A stretch of DNA of 64,000 nucleotides from Neobacillus massiliamazoniensis (GCF_001048695.1 NZ_CVRB01000001.1:1178001-1242000), one strand, 5' to 3'; numbered from the stretch's first letter, positions 33,428-43,205 are shown. Numbers and translations: made by a program. Notes: generated by a model from the sequence alone, not told the origin.

Positions 33428-33456
33428 TAATGGTAGAAACTATTCATGAATTTGGG
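33428..33456 (-). promoter_or_regulatory. Possible sigma-G promoter of the A-C-B-D-B' operon
   Basis: On the minus strand TGAATA and, 16 bp on, CAAATAA resemble the TGAATA/CATNNTA elements of forespore sigma-G. The match is partial and the spacing one or two bases short. Confidence 0.3.
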
Positions 33457-33467
33457 TGTCAGGCACC
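33455..33467. repeat. GGTGTCAGGCACC palindromic repeat
   Basis: A copy of the 13-bp interrupted palindrome, upstream of the first receptor operon. Confidence 0.85.
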
Positions 33468-33490
33468 AAAGATCACATCCTAGAAACGGC

Positions 33491-33586
33491 GAAAACCACC
33501 CCGCTCCGTTACAAGCAAAATGAACTGCACCTCCAATTGTTAGTCGTGTCTAACAATTGTGGTGCAGTTCAAAAAGGGTGGTTCTC
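33491..33586. terminator. Hairpin with a 51-bp palindrome nested in its loop
   Basis: Outer arms AACCACCC (33494-33501) and GGGTGGTT (33576-33583) enclose a 51-bp inner palindrome at 33521-33571 that begins TGAACTGCACC and ends GGTGCAGTTCA. The same inner unit lies in another terminator at 45510-45560. AAAA occurs on both sides of the inner unit. Confidence 0.7.
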
Positions 33587-33648
33587 GGATAGTCTCTGGG
33601 GTTAGCCCCCACTCAGTTAGCATTAAAGGGATTGAACTCTATCAAATA

Positions 33649-34110
33649 TTAATTAAGGTGGTCTACTATTCTGGTGTATTTTAATATAGAATAAACCGTT
33701 AAGACCCCTAAAGAATCAATGATGACGTCGTAGAGTCGTCCATCTCTTCCGAAAAAAAGCTGAAGAATCTCAGTTAGCACCGCAAACGAAATGGATAGGA
33801 CTAACGACCATTTATGATTTCTCGTCCAATTAAAAATAAGCAAATCGAAGATGGCAAATCCAATGAAATGACCTATTTTAACAATGATGAAATGGGAATG
33901 AATCCTTGAAATATCTTCAAAATAAAAAAATGATAGAAAATCAGGAGAAGAATTCCATTTAAATCCAATAGATTGAAGACGCAGCAAATCACCCAAATTC
34001 TCTGTCCACGTATTCACTCCTAAAATGATCGCCCATACCAAAACAAGTATTCCTCTGCGTTTCATCAAGCCTCTTCTAAATTCTTGAATCGCTCTATTCA
34101 GCATGCTCAT
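33649..34110 (-). CDS. VanZ family membrane protein
   Basis: A 153-residue protein with about four membrane helices. It ends with the VanZ block LTEILQLFFGRDGRLYDVIIDSLGV, where the acidic and Gly residues of the family are kept. VanZ proteins are linked to glycopeptide resistance in enterococci but are widespread in Bacilli with unknown roles. M1 at 34110 and M3 are both possible starts behind GGAAAG. It lies between the two receptor operons, and array 2 is upstream of it. Confidence 0.82.
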   Translation of the reverse strand: MSMLNRAIQEFRRGLMKRRGILVLVWAIILGVNTWTENLGDLLRLQSIGFKWNSSPDFLSFFYFEDISRIHSHFIIVKIGHFIGFAIFDLLIFNWTRNHKWSLVLSISFAVLTEILQLFFGRDGRLYDVIIDSLGVLTVYSILKYTRIVDHLN

Positions 34111-34266
34111 TCCAACTTTCCAACCAAATCAGTACCTATAAATATATTATATGTTACTGTAATATGACACAATGATGAATCACTCCCCTTAGATTAGGGG
34201 AGTTTCATCATGATGTAGAAAAAATAAAGTAGGTTTTACTTACTTTGCTTGCAAAACTTGCGGTTT

Positions 34267-34482
34267 CATTAACGGAACTTCGATTTATATTTGCGAAACT
34301 CGAGGTTTCATTTGCGAAAACGCCGGTTTCATTTGCGGAAACCACAGTTTCATTTGCGAACCGCGGTTCCATTTGCGAAAATCTCGGTTTCATTTGCGAA
34401 AACGCCGGTTTCTTTTGCGAACCGCGATTCCATTTGCGAAAATCGCGATTTCATTTGCGAAAACACCGGTTTCACCTCTAGA
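34267..34482. repeat. 21-bp repeat array 2 (ten to eleven units)
   Basis: Same core as array 1, inverted: CATTTGCGAA with GTTT before it. Units fall at 34267 (diverged), 34288, 34309, 34330, 34351, 34370, 34391, 34412, 34431, 34452 and a truncated one at 34473. Steps are 21 bp except two of 19, each where two As after GCGAA are missing. Located between the VanZ gene and the second gerC. Confidence 0.92.
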
Positions 34483-34486
34483 ATCA

Positions 34487-35659
34487 TTACTCCTGTGAGA
34501 ATGGCTTTTGCAAATTAGTGGACTTCATTTGGCCGCTTGTTATAATTTTCACCTTTACTTCTACATCTAAGGATGATGGAGTTAGCGGGACAAGGCCGTC
34601 CCTTTTATATTTTTTCCAATCGTTTACATTATTGCGATAAAGTACTTGTGAAAGCTGATAAACATCAATTCCTTTTTTTATTCCATTTGAGTAGGTTTTT
34701 TCGACTTCCTTTTTTAGCTTTTGCTCTGCTAAAGCTTCTATGGTTTTTATAGGCAAATATTTTACAATCTGAAAAATATCTCCTTCAATGTTAAGCTTCA
34801 TTCGAAAATGCGGTTCGTGGTTTTTTATGAAGGGTTGTATTTTGACTTTTGGTTTTCTCAATACGATTTCCGTAACGGGCTTCCCGTCTTGTTCCAATAG
34901 CATTTCAGCTCGTGTTAAAGTCTTATCTGTCCATTTTAATCCTGGTAAGTCCTTCTCTGATAAGAACCCTTTGTATCGCTTTGATGCTACAAAAGCTGAC
35001 CCGCTATATTTTAGAAGGGGGAAATCCTTTTTGTTTGCTTTCCAACTTTTTTTCCCAATAGATAAGAAAGGGATTGGTGTGGTCATCCCAGGCTCATAAA
35101 AATTGGCCCGAAATTTGAAAAGCTTCAAAGGAGTAAAAAAAGAATCATTTTTTGTCATTTCATTTGGGATATCCAAAACTGTAAAAAGGGGGGAGAGATT
35201 CAGGATGGTTCCAGTTGCAAACACATCCTGAATGGATTCCTTTGTTCCGAACACCCACATTGTTGATCTAAACTGAAAGAATCGGCCTAAGAATTCATCA
35301 ATTTGTCGTATATCTCCGTTTTTTAGTATATTTTCAGAGACAACGATGGTTTTAATATGCTCCCAAGACACCCTTTGTTGGGCTGTTTTATAAAAATTGA
35401 ACGCTGCATCGTCTAGAGTCCCCCCAATTCCTGTTCCGATATAAATTGGCTGTGGTGCACGAATGGTGGTTTCTTGTTTTGCAAAAGTTGAAAAATTGAT
35501 AAATTGAGGATAGAGTACGTAACGATTGTCTTTATAGTCAAGTCCTAAAGCATTTATGTACCATACATGTTCCACTTCTCTTGTGTCCCAACATCCTGTT
35601 AACAGGAACATGGATACGAATACAATTAAAAGCTTTTTTTGAAATAGAATTTTACTCAT
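34487..35659 (-). CDS. Spore germinant receptor C subunit lipoprotein, second operon
   Basis: A 390-residue Ger(x)C lipoprotein with lipobox FLLTGCW and the opening DTREVEHVWYINALGLD. It is the last gene of the second receptor operon (order B-A-C, like yndDEF-type rearranged operons), five bases after the A subunit, with its ribosome site (AAAAAGGATG) next to the A stop. Repeat array 2 begins almost at its stop codon. Confidence 0.91.
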   Translation of the reverse strand: MSKILFQKKLLIVFVSMFLLTGCWDTREVEHVWYINALGLDYKDNRYVLYPQFINFSTFAKQETTIRAPQPIYIGTGIGGTLDDAAFNFYKTAQQRVSWEHIKTIVVSENILKNGDIRQIDEFLGRFFQFRSTMWVFGTKESIQDVFATGTILNLSPLFTVLDIPNEMTKNDSFFTPLKLFKFRANFYEPGMTTPIPFLSIGKKSWKANKKDFPLLKYSGSAFVASKRYKGFLSEKDLPGLKWTDKTLTRAEMLLEQDGKPVTEIVLRKPKVKIQPFIKNHEPHFRMKLNIEGDIFQIVKYLPIKTIEALAEQKLKKEVEKTYSNGIKKGIDVYQLSQVLYRNNVNDWKKYKRDGLVPLTPSSLDVEVKVKIITSGQMKSTNLQKPFSQE

Positions 35660-35664
35660 CCTTT

Positions 35665-37155
35665 TTACTCATCCTTTTTCTTCGTGCTATCGTTTGTATG
35701 AATCTCTTTTGGCCGTCTTATCATCTTTTTAAAACGAACTCGGAATGTTGCAGGTATAGCACTTGATGGGACAAATGGGGAGTAGGGGGTCATAAACGGA
35801 ACTCCAAAAGAGCTTAGATTCACGACATGAATGAAAATGATAAAAACAGCAAAGATAAGTCCTACTACTCCAAGTAAGGATGAGAGTATATAGACGAAAT
35901 ATCGGAGGATACTTAATGTTCCAGTAAGTGATTGATTGACTAAAGTAAAGGTTGAAACGACAGAAATAGCCATCATTACAACAATACCGGGGGAAGCAAA
36001 TCCGGCGCTGATGGCAGCTTGCCCAATAATTAACCCGCCTACAACTGATAATGTTTGGCCAACAGTTGAAGGGATCCTAAGTCCAGCCTCTCTTAGTAAC
36101 TCAAATAAAAAAATCATCATGAAGCCCTCTAATGTAGTTGGAAACGGAACTCCCTCTCTTGACAAAGCCAGTGTTGCTAACAACGTATAGGGAATTTGAT
36201 CAGGATGATAGGCGGCTAAAGAAATCCAAAATCCTGGAAGGAAAACGGCGATAAGTAAGCTGGCGATTCTTAGTATCCTCACAAAGCTTGCAAAAGGGGC
36301 CGTAGCATGCTGGTCTTCTGCGTTATTTACGAAAAACACAAGGGTGACAGGTCCGATCGAAGCAGTCGGTGAGCCTTCCACTAATAGAAGGAAGCGACCA
36401 TAGAGTAAACAATTTGTAGCATAATCAGGTCGTCCGGTGTATTCCAATAAAGGAAAAAGACTGAAAGTCCTGTCGGTAATAAGCGATTCAATTTGCTCAG
36501 AAGAAACGATGCCGTCGACATTAATTTCATTTAGTCGGGATCGTACTTGTGCTAAAAGATCCTGCGAAATTACATCCTTCAAATAAAGAACAGCAACATT
36601 CGTTTTACTTCTAGTTCCGATTACAAATTCTTCATAATTTAGGGTGCTTGTTTTCAATCTTTTACGAATTAACCCTATATTTGTTTGCAGTTCTTCAACA
36701 AAACCGTCCCTTCCGCCTCTCAAAGTAACTTCCGTACTAGGAGCTTCTACTGATCTTGCAGGTAGATTAGGCAACTTGATCGAATAAGCCAGCTTAAATT
36801 CAGGGAGGAAAAAGATAAATTCGCCTTCAAAAATTTTTTGGGCAATGTCCTCCGGTAATAAATCTGACTTAATGGGAGTTATCGGGAAAACAATTTTCGA
36901 CTCCAATTCCTTTGGATAACCGGAAAATCCATTTTCCAACACCTCATGAAGATGAGGTAATATCGTTCTTCTCAATTCTTTTGTATCAATAAGACTTTGA
37001 CAATAAACAGATAAAAAAGAGAAAGAATTTAGGCCTTTGCCGATTTGTTGTTTTTCAATGAGGACATCCTTGCTTCCTTCAAACCAGCTCTTTAAAACTG
37101 CCTCGTCCCACATGGTGTTGGTCTTATCTTGAGCAGCTTGTTTATTGCGCTTCAT
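35665..37155 (-). CDS. Spore germinant receptor A subunit, second operon
   Basis: A 496-residue GerA-family protein. Soluble N-terminal half with APSTEVTLRGGRDGF, TNIGLIRKRLKTS and SLFPLLEYTGRPDYATNCLLYGR; then about five membrane helices with TLALSREGVPFPTTLEGF, ELLREAGLRIPSTVGQ and GGLIIGQAAI. Shorter than the first A subunit because the charged N-terminal extension is reduced. It overlaps the preceding B gene by 14 bp and is followed by C. Confidence 0.92.
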   Translation of the reverse strand: MKRNKQAAQDKTNTMWDEAVLKSWFEGSKDVLIEKQQIGKGLNSFSFLSVYCQSLIDTKELRRTILPHLHEVLENGFSGYPKELESKIVFPITPIKSDLLPEDIAQKIFEGEFIFFLPEFKLAYSIKLPNLPARSVEAPSTEVTLRGGRDGFVEELQTNIGLIRKRLKTSTLNYEEFVIGTRSKTNVAVLYLKDVISQDLLAQVRSRLNEINVDGIVSSEQIESLITDRTFSLFPLLEYTGRPDYATNCLLYGRFLLLVEGSPTASIGPVTLVFFVNNAEDQHATAPFASFVRILRIASLLIAVFLPGFWISLAAYHPDQIPYTLLATLALSREGVPFPTTLEGFMMIFLFELLREAGLRIPSTVGQTLSVVGGLIIGQAAISAGFASPGIVVMMAISVVSTFTLVNQSLTGTLSILRYFVYILSSLLGVVGLIFAVFIIFIHVVNLSSFGVPFMTPYSPFVPSSAIPATFRVRFKKMIRRPKEIHTNDSTKKKDE

Positions 37156-38239
37156 TCGTTTGTACTCCTTTCTTTTTATTCACAAATATGGAGAGGAACG
37201 CTAAGACTAAGCAAATAAAGAGCGTAGATGCCATGGAAAAAGGCATAAATAGGTGGGCTAAAGACCAATAAAAAGTAGTATCGCTAATAGACCAAGTTGA
37301 TAGAATCGTGATCAATCCGAGAAGGAAGAGTTGAGTTCCATACTTCACCTTCTTACTTGTAAATTGAAGAAGATCAGGGATTAAAAAAGTAAGAAGGGAT
37401 ATGCGGATGAAAGATCCTACAAACCACTGATAAACGGATAAAAAGTCGAGATGCTCAATATAACGACCGATTGATACAAGCCTCCATTCCTCAAAGGCTG
37501 GGTATCGTTGCTTAGCAGCTATGAACGGTCCAAACTCTGTAATGGCCCCGATAGTTGGTCCAAGAGTAAGTATTAAAAAAGTAATTGCGATCCAAATCAA
37601 AGCAGTGAATTTCATTTTTGTATTAATGTATTGATTCAAATATAGGATAAAACCTAACTCGACGTATCCTGATACAGGATATATCATGCCTTTTATGATA
37701 GGTGAGATGCCATGCTCCATAAATGGTTTTAAAAAAGAGAAATCTTTATGTGGAAAATTCGCCGTCATGACAAAAAAACCTAAAAGAAAAACGATTGGTA
37801 TAAGGATACCCGTTGTTAACGCAATGGATTGAATCCCTTTTTTGGCATTATAAAAACAGATAAAAGAAAAGAAAGCACCTAGAAAAAGCTTTGGTGTCAT
37901 TGGGAGATAAAAAGATAAAAAGGTTAATGTTTCCTTTAAAGTGATTAAGCTTAAGGTAAAGAGGTTTAGGAGGATAAGTGCCATTAAAGGAAAGGCAACA
38001 AAAATCCCAAAGTTCCCCTTAATCCAAAGAAACAGTTGTTCTCCATTCATACGTGATCGGATAAAAATGAGAATAGGAATCCAGAATAGGAAAAAACCAC
38101 TTGAGAACAAAATTGAAATCCAAGAATCACGGCCAGAAACGTCTAGAATCAAAGGGATGACAACTACATGGTTAATAATGCCGGTGCTGCCAATTAGCAT
38201 GAGTGCCAGTTGAAGCACGCTTATTGTCTGTTTGTTCAT
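37142..38239 (-). CDS. Spore germinant receptor B subunit, second operon
   Basis: A 365-residue spore permease. The ATG at 38239 behind AGGAGAG gives the usual family start MNKQTISVLQLALMLIG; the 60-codon upstream frame has no support. It has about ten helices, with GRDSWISILFSSGF in the place of the AWxAxxxG block. First gene of the B-A-C operon, so its start sets the promoter position. Germinant unknown. Confidence 0.9.
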   Translation of the reverse strand: MNKQTISVLQLALMLIGSTGIINHVVVIPLILDVSGRDSWISILFSSGFFLFWIPILIFIRSRMNGEQLFLWIKGNFGIFVAFPLMALILLNLFTLSLITLKETLTFLSFYLPMTPKLFLGAFFSFICFYNAKKGIQSIALTTGILIPIVFLLGFFVMTANFPHKDFSFLKPFMEHGISPIIKGMIYPVSGYVELGFILYLNQYINTKMKFTALIWIAITFLILTLGPTIGAITEFGPFIAAKQRYPAFEEWRLVSIGRYIEHLDFLSVYQWFVGSFIRISLLTFLIPDLLQFTSKKVKYGTQLFLLGLITILSTWSISDTTFYWSLAHLFMPFSMASTLFICLVLAFLSIFVNKKKGVQTNEAQ

Positions 38240-38438
38240 GTATTCTCTCCTAGAAACAAACTTCATTACGATGATAGTGTTACCCTTTGGTATTATTTTT
38301 ATGATAAGGACAACTATTCCATTTGGTGAGAGATTGGTGATGAAAGGGGATTTCATGGGGACTCCTGAGGAGACGAATATTTCGGTTCTTCCAGGTTGAG
38401 ACTTTGGTTCCCCCAGCAAGTATCATTGCCGAAGCATA

Positions 38439-38480
38439 CTCTTTGGAATCAGATAGATGAACCATCCGATTCCAAAAGAG
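38439..38480 (-). terminator. Long hairpin after the HAAS-domain gene
   Basis: CTCTTTGGAATCAGAT pairs with ATCCGATTCCAAAAGAG across a nine-base loop, directly after the minus-strand gene at 38483. No strong T-tract. Confidence 0.55.
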
Positions 38481-38482
38481 CC

Positions 38483-39241
38483 TTATTGTTTTGCATCTTT
38501 TTTTTCTAACCTAGAATGAACGGTAAAGAAAACAATCAATCCAAGAAACATCAATACAGTTGGAAAAATCAGTTTAGTTTGACCATGAACAGGTAAAAAT
38601 TTTACCAATAATTGTGGAACAGATATAATTGCCGGAATGATAATAGAAACCCAGGTTTTGCTCCAAATGGCTATTCCGATAAAGATGATGATGGCAATCG
38701 CTGCTACGATCGTTCTGCCTATCACCGTATCGATTTGAAAAAGTGGTGTCCCAAATTTTTTGTCAAATAGAAGTAAAGCAATAAACGAACCAATGGAAAA
38801 TAAACTAAGCCCATAAAGAATGCCAAACCTCTTTATTCTTGTTAGCTTTCTTTTTGCAATCAGCTTAAATGTCATGACGTACATACCTAACATAACGATG
38901 CTTATGACAGGATATCCAATTAATTGATAGATGGAAAAATGAATACTCCCACGGATTGTATTGTCCAAAAGGATATAGGCAAAGGCTCCTAAGATGAAAA
39001 TAGGGATGATTTTTATCAATCCTTTATAATCTGTGTTCATTTCTTTTGAAAGAAGCTCCATATATTGCTCCGGCGGTTGGCCAATAATATGCTCTACACT
39101 TTTTCCATCTTTTTCAGCTTCGCATAGGTGGTCCTTTAATTCTTCGATTACCTCAGCTATTTCCGCTTCCTTTTTGCCGCTTGAAAAAAGGTATAATTGT
39201 AAATTGTCCAGAAATTCCTGGCTTTTTGCAGACAGCTTCAT
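38483..39241 (-). CDS. HAAS-type domain membrane protein (DUF1129/DUF1700-like)
   Basis: A 252-residue protein. The N-terminal soluble helical domain (LQLYLFSSGKKEAEIAEVIEELKDHLCEAEKDGKS ... GQPPEQYMELLSKEM) is the HAAS-like element typically encoded next to PadR regulators. About six to seven membrane helices follow. It lies 16 bp after the padR-like gene, a common two-gene arrangement thought to couple a membrane sensor to PadR. Function unproven. Confidence 0.8.
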   Translation of the reverse strand: MKLSAKSQEFLDNLQLYLFSSGKKEAEIAEVIEELKDHLCEAEKDGKSVEHIIGQPPEQYMELLSKEMNTDYKGLIKIIPIFILGAFAYILLDNTIRGSIHFSIYQLIGYPVISIVMLGMYVMTFKLIAKRKLTRIKRFGILYGLSLFSIGSFIALLLFDKKFGTPLFQIDTVIGRTIVAAIAIIIFIGIAIWSKTWVSIIIPAIISVPQLLVKFLPVHGQTKLIFPTVLMFLGLIVFFTVHSRLEKKDAKQ

Positions 39242-39257
39242 TTTCTTACCCCCAATT

Positions 39258-39578
39258 CTAGTCTAAAAGTTTCGAAACACTGACAGATAACTCGTTCCAA
39301 CGTTCTTTGAACTGTTGAAGCTCATTCTCCCCTTTGGGGGATAATGAATAATATTTTCGTTTTGGCCCTGAGGTTGATGTGATGACTCGTGTTGTCACAA
39401 GTTCTTCTTTCTTCATTCGAAGCAACAGAGGATAGATACTTCCTTCACTTACCATGGTGAATCCATACTCTTGCAATCTTTCAATCATTTCATAACCGTA
39501 TATTTCTCCCTTCGAAATAACGGCAAGCAAGCAACCTTCCAACACGCCTTTTAGCATTTGACTCGATGACAGATTCAA
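39258..39578 (-). CDS. PadR family transcriptional regulator
   Basis: A 106-residue winged-helix regulator. SSQMLKGVLEGCLLAVISKGEIYGYEMIERL and SEGSIYPLLLRMKKEELV are the PadR signatures. The family start (just before SSQMLKG) suggests the TTG at 39578; the ribosome site GGAGGTG is unusually close to it, so an ATG at the M of QMLKG is an alternative. Probable partner and regulator of the following HAAS membrane protein. Array 3 lies upstream of it. Confidence 0.83.
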   Translation of the reverse strand: MNLSSSQMLKGVLEGCLLAVISKGEIYGYEMIERLQEYGFTMVSEGSIYPLLLRMKKEELVTTRVITSTSGPKRKYYSLSPKGENELQQFKERWNELSVSVSKLLD

Positions 39579-39734
39579 ACACCTCCACTTAGGGATGACA
39601 GCTATATTGTAAAACAACATAGCTAAGAAAAAATAATAGCAAGACCCATACCTTGCAATACAATATACCTAAATTTTAGCAAATTACCAAATAAAATACA
39701 AGCGGGGCCTTACTATATCATGTCTTCATATTTT

Positions 39735-39747
39735 GGTGCCTGACACC
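39735..39747. repeat. GGTGCCTGACACC palindromic repeat
   Basis: A copy of the 13-bp interrupted palindrome, upstream of the padR-like gene. Confidence 0.85.
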
Positions 39748-39802
39748 ACCTAAATTCGCTTGAAGTTGTCCTAATTTTGTTTTTTTGTTCAAAATTCATG
39801 TT

Positions 39803-39885
39803 TATTTGCGAAAACCGTAGGTTCATTTGCGAAAACCGCGGTTTTATTTGCGAAAACTATGGTTCCATTTGCGAAAACCTTTAAT
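39803..39885. repeat. 21-bp repeat array 3 (four units)
   Basis: Cores ATTTGCGAAAAC at steps of exactly 21 bp (core position 39803, 39824, 39845, 39866), the same orientation as array 2. Located between the SDR and padR-like genes. Confidence 0.88.
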
Positions 39886-39951
39886 ACGAAAGAAGAACCA
39901 GCCAATGAAAATGAGCTGGTTCTTCTATTTTATATATTATTGTTCATCTGA

Positions 39952-40710
39952 TTAGTTCATTCTTTTTACATAAGGAAAAATGGGATCCTTTAACTCGTAC
40001 TCATACGTTAATCCGTCTACTTTTCCGACGATTTTTTCACTATCGTAAAGGTCGAGTAAAAAACCGGCCATTTGTTTAGCGGTGTGATACTTTGGTACAA
40101 CACCCTTGTAATCAAATTGGTTTAGATCTAAGGAACGTTTGGCAAATTCGGTTTCCGTTGCAGCGGGAGCAAGCACCTTGGCTTGCATTTTTGCTCCTTG
40201 CTCTTTCAATTCTTGTGCAAGACCTTCTGTAAATGCACTCACATAAAATTTCGTTGCACAGTAGGTGACGGCATCTGCAATGATGGTATATCCTCCACCT
40301 GAAGAAATATTGATTAGTTGTGTACCATCAACATTTGAATAGTCGCGAACGAATAAAGAGGATAGGATTGTTAAGGCTTCAATATTCAAATGGAGCATGG
40401 TCTGGATTTTGTTCAAGTTCTGCTCACCGACGGATGCAAAGTTCCCAAACCCTGCATTGTTGATCCATGTTTCAATTTGGTACTCTTTCAAGCTGTCGTA
40501 CAAATTATAGACATTTTCAGGAATGGATAGGTCTGTAGTGCGAATGATCACATCTAAATTACTGTTCATCTGTAAGATTTCAGTTTTTAATTTTTCAAGT
40601 TCCTCTGTTCTTCGTGCTACAAGGATTACGTTTTTTCCACGACTAGCAAAAGCGAGGGCCGTTTCATAACCAATCCCTGAACTTGCACCTGTAATCACCG
40701 TATATTTCAT
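39952..40710 (-). CDS. Short-chain dehydrogenase/reductase
   Basis: A 252-residue classical SDR. The cofactor loop TGASSGIG is followed by a basic ARR after strand 2, which suggests NADP; NNAGFG, the catalytic Ser in NISSGGG and YCATK (the Y-x3-K pair) complete the active site. Start at the ATG at 40710 behind AGGAGGAAAGAAG; the longer frame begins inside that ribosome site. Substrate unknown. Confidence 0.9.
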   Translation of the reverse strand: MKYTVITGASSGIGYETALAFASRGKNVILVARRTEELEKLKTEILQMNSNLDVIIRTTDLSIPENVYNLYDSLKEYQIETWINNAGFGNFASVGEQNLNKIQTMLHLNIEALTILSSLFVRDYSNVDGTQLINISSGGGYTIIADAVTYCATKFYVSAFTEGLAQELKEQGAKMQAKVLAPAATETEFAKRSLDLNQFDYKGVVPKYHTAKQMAGFLLDLYDSEKIVGKVDGLTYEYELKDPIFPYVKRMN

Positions 40711-40797
40711 CTTCTTTCCTCCTGTCATGATCTATTACCATTTTCTTTAATGGTATGAAATGAGTATAACCGGAAGCATACACAATCAGTCAATTCT

Positions 40798-40810
40798 GGT
40801 GCCTGACACC
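40798..40810. repeat. GGTGCCTGACACC palindromic repeat
   Basis: A copy of the 13-bp palindrome between the SDR and NERD genes. Confidence 0.85.
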
Positions 40811-40837
40811 AGCAGATCTTTTCAAACATAAATGATT

Positions 40838-41809
40838 TCAGTCTCTATTTTTAAGGAAGTAAATACGCTGTCTTTTGTTTCCAGAATAGCTGAGGTTGGC
40901 AGAACGCAACATTCGGCCAGCGGTATCAATCGAAGAAAGATGGACAAAAGCGCGAAATTTCCGATTGGTGATTTCTGGGCCAATCAATAAGAAATGGTCC
41001 ATTATGGCATTAATATGAGCATTTTTTGAGAAGGTTCCGCAGGAAGGACAGTACCATTTTCTGTTCTTGCGGATCATAGGAAGATATAAGCACGCTGGGC
41101 AGTGAACGCCTGTTAATAGTTCAGAAGGACCAATCTCGAATTTTCTCAGAATTTGGCTTGTTGGAGGGGTGTCCATCTTTAAGAGGAGTCGGCTGAGTTT
41201 TCGAAGATCTTTCGTAGAGCAAACCTCATTTGGATACAACTTTTTGAAAAATTCCAATCTGTTTAAGAGGACATCGGCTTTACATATTCTCGGTTTCACT
41301 TTGTGAGCATTTTTTCCGGTAACGTTGTAGGTTGCGTACTCATTAGTGATTACGACTAGGTAATCCACTGGTAAGGGAGGGAGTTTGTGCTCAGCCAAAA
41401 GTTCCTTGATGTACTGTTGATGCCTTTCTGCCTGAGCGATTGGATATTGATATCCTTTTTCATGTTCGTTATTGATTTGCATAAATTGTTCATTTTCAGT
41501 ATCAAAAATTAATTTGTTTCTCATATTTTTTGCATCAATGATGAGAATCCTTTCTGATGTGACGAGGAGAGTGTCGATTTGGCAGTTGTATTCACCATCT
41601 GGAAGATTTAGATCGTGGAAAATCATGTATTTCTTTTGGGGGAGAGAACGGTAATAGTAATCGAGAGATTTCTCTCCATTGTATCCCGCTTCTCGCCTTG
41701 CTAACTCTTCTAAAATTTGCTGATATTTTGGATGACTTACCGGAAGGCGCCGCAGCAACGCTCTCAAAATCTGAATTACTATAGGTACGGTTCTTTCTTT
41801 TTCGACCAA
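40838..41809 (-). CDS. NERD-domain (nuclease-related) protein with C-terminal zinc finger
   Basis: A 323-residue protein starting with TTG eight bases after AAAGGAG. The NERD nuclease-like core shows the Glu in GYNGEKSLDYYY, then NCQIDTLLVTSERILIIDAKN (the QID...D-x-K pattern of PD-(D/E)xK enzymes). Near the C-terminus HCPACLYLP and WYCPSCGTF form a four-cysteine zinc ribbon. NERD proteins are thought to process DNA; a role in defence or repair is possible but unproven. Monocistronic, with array 4 upstream. Confidence 0.82.
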   Translation of the reverse strand: MVEKERTVPIVIQILRALLRRLPVSHPKYQQILEELARREAGYNGEKSLDYYYRSLPQKKYMIFHDLNLPDGEYNCQIDTLLVTSERILIIDAKNMRNKLIFDTENEQFMQINNEHEKGYQYPIAQAERHQQYIKELLAEHKLPPLPVDYLVVITNEYATYNVTGKNAHKVKPRICKADVLLNRLEFFKKLYPNEVCSTKDLRKLSRLLLKMDTPPTSQILRKFEIGPSELLTGVHCPACLYLPMIRKNRKWYCPSCGTFSKNAHINAIMDHFLLIGPEITNRKFRAFVHLSSIDTAGRMLRSANLSYSGNKRQRIYFLKNRD

Positions 41810-41941
41810 TAGAATCACTCCTTTCAATATTAGTATAGATTCTAATCGTAACGCTTAAATCCTTTCGTTTGTTTATAATTGCAACAAAATAGACAAACTT
41901 TTTAAACAATCGTTTGAGATTGATAGTGATAAAAAGGTAGT

Positions 41942-42020
41942 TTCGCAAATAAAATCACAATTTTCGCAAATGAAGTTTGAGTTTTCGCAAATAGAACTGC
42001 GGTTTTCGCAAATGAAACTC
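41942..42020. repeat. 21-bp repeat array 4 (four units)
   Basis: Cores TTCGCAAAT start at 41942, 41963, 41984 and 42005, all exactly 21 bp apart, oriented as in array 1. It lies in the divergent gap between the NERD and acetyltransferase genes. Confidence 0.88.
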
Positions 42021-42242
42021 GATTTTAAGCGCTATCTTTATATTAGTATCCTTTTTTAATCGAAAAAAATATTGAATTTATCATTTGATAAAGGAAAAAA
42101 GGAAAAATTTGTAGAAATACTATACTTTCACAATAGTATTTATATAGAAAAGAAATTACATGTATTTTTTTACTTATGATTGTAGAGTACATATGTATTT
42201 TAACTAAACATTGGATAGATAGAAAAAACGGAGGGAAATCAA

Positions 42243-43031
42243 ATGAACATCCTACATAAGGTTTTAGAGCTTGATCTTGCGTACCTTGATACCTTTTCAA
42301 ACCGAATCAATACTTCCTGGGGATATATTTTTCATAACGAAGATCAGCCTGCTTATTTCGATGCGAATCATGCCCATATAATGGAGGTTCCGGAAAATGA
42401 AGAGGCTGTGATTGAGGAAGTGCTTCAGTTTTATAAGGAAAGAAAGTTAACACCTAGATTTTATATTTATGATTTTGATAATCAGGGGAACTTCATTGAA
42501 AAATTAAAAACGTATAAGTTTCAGATAGAGTCATTTATTAATCCCGTACAGCTGTGGAATCAAGAGATTAACGAATATAACAGGAATGGCAAGATTACAA
42601 TTGAGAGGGTAACACAGAATAATTTCCAAGAAGCGTTAGAGATTGAATGCAGTATTAGGGAGTTTGGGGGAAGAGAGGTAAAAGAGAAGTCATTTCCAAA
42701 GGAGTTTAAACATCCTGCTTTTACCCATTATCTGCTTCGCTATGATGGTATTGCTTGTTCAACTGCGTGCTTATTTGAACATGGAGACCAGGTCCGGCTT
42801 GAGAGTGTCGCAACCATCGAAGGATATCGAGGAAAAGGTCTAATTGGGGAGTTGATCTATTTTCTGCAAGCAGAAGTGAAAAACAGAGGGTTGAAAAATT
42901 TCTGGGTGTTTCCGATCGATGAGAGAGTCGAAAAGGTTTACTTGAAATATGGATTTCAAACGATAGCAAAGCTTACCACCGGCCATGCTTTTTTGCACGG
43001 AAAAAGTATTAAAGCGATACGGGGAAACTGA
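42243..43031 (+). CDS. GNAT family N-acetyltransferase
   Basis: A 262-residue protein with an N-terminal degenerate acetyltransferase-like half and a C-terminal catalytic half. RLESVATIEGYRGKGLIGELIYFLQ contains the YRGKGLIG acetyl-CoA loop, and RVEKVYLKYGFQ is the usual closing helix. The ATG follows ACGGAGGGAAATCAA. Monocistronic, with a strong terminator downstream. Substrate unknown. Confidence 0.83.
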   Translation: MNILHKVLELDLAYLDTFSNRINTSWGYIFHNEDQPAYFDANHAHIMEVPENEEAVIEEVLQFYKERKLTPRFYIYDFDNQGNFIEKLKTYKFQIESFINPVQLWNQEINEYNRNGKITIERVTQNNFQEALEIECSIREFGGREVKEKSFPKEFKHPAFTHYLLRYDGIACSTACLFEHGDQVRLESVATIEGYRGKGLIGELIYFLQAEVKNRGLKNFWVFPIDERVEKVYLKYGFQTIAKLTTGHAFLHGKSIKAIRGN

Positions 43032-43055
43032 AGAAAGTTTTTATTTTCATAAAAA

Positions 43056-43102
43056 AAGTGCAGACTCTCATTTTCACTTATGAGGGTTCTGCACTTATTT
43101 AT
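43056..43102 (+). terminator. Terminator of the acetyltransferase gene
   Basis: AAGTGCAGACTCTCAT pairs with TGAGGGTTCTGCACTT, followed by an AT-rich tail. Confidence 0.75.
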
Positions 43103-43205
43103 TAATCAATGGAATCATAATTAAAAAGAACTATAATATTGAATTTCAGAGTGTTAAAATGGAAACACATAAATAATTATAATATAATAAATTTGTATAT
43201 ATTTG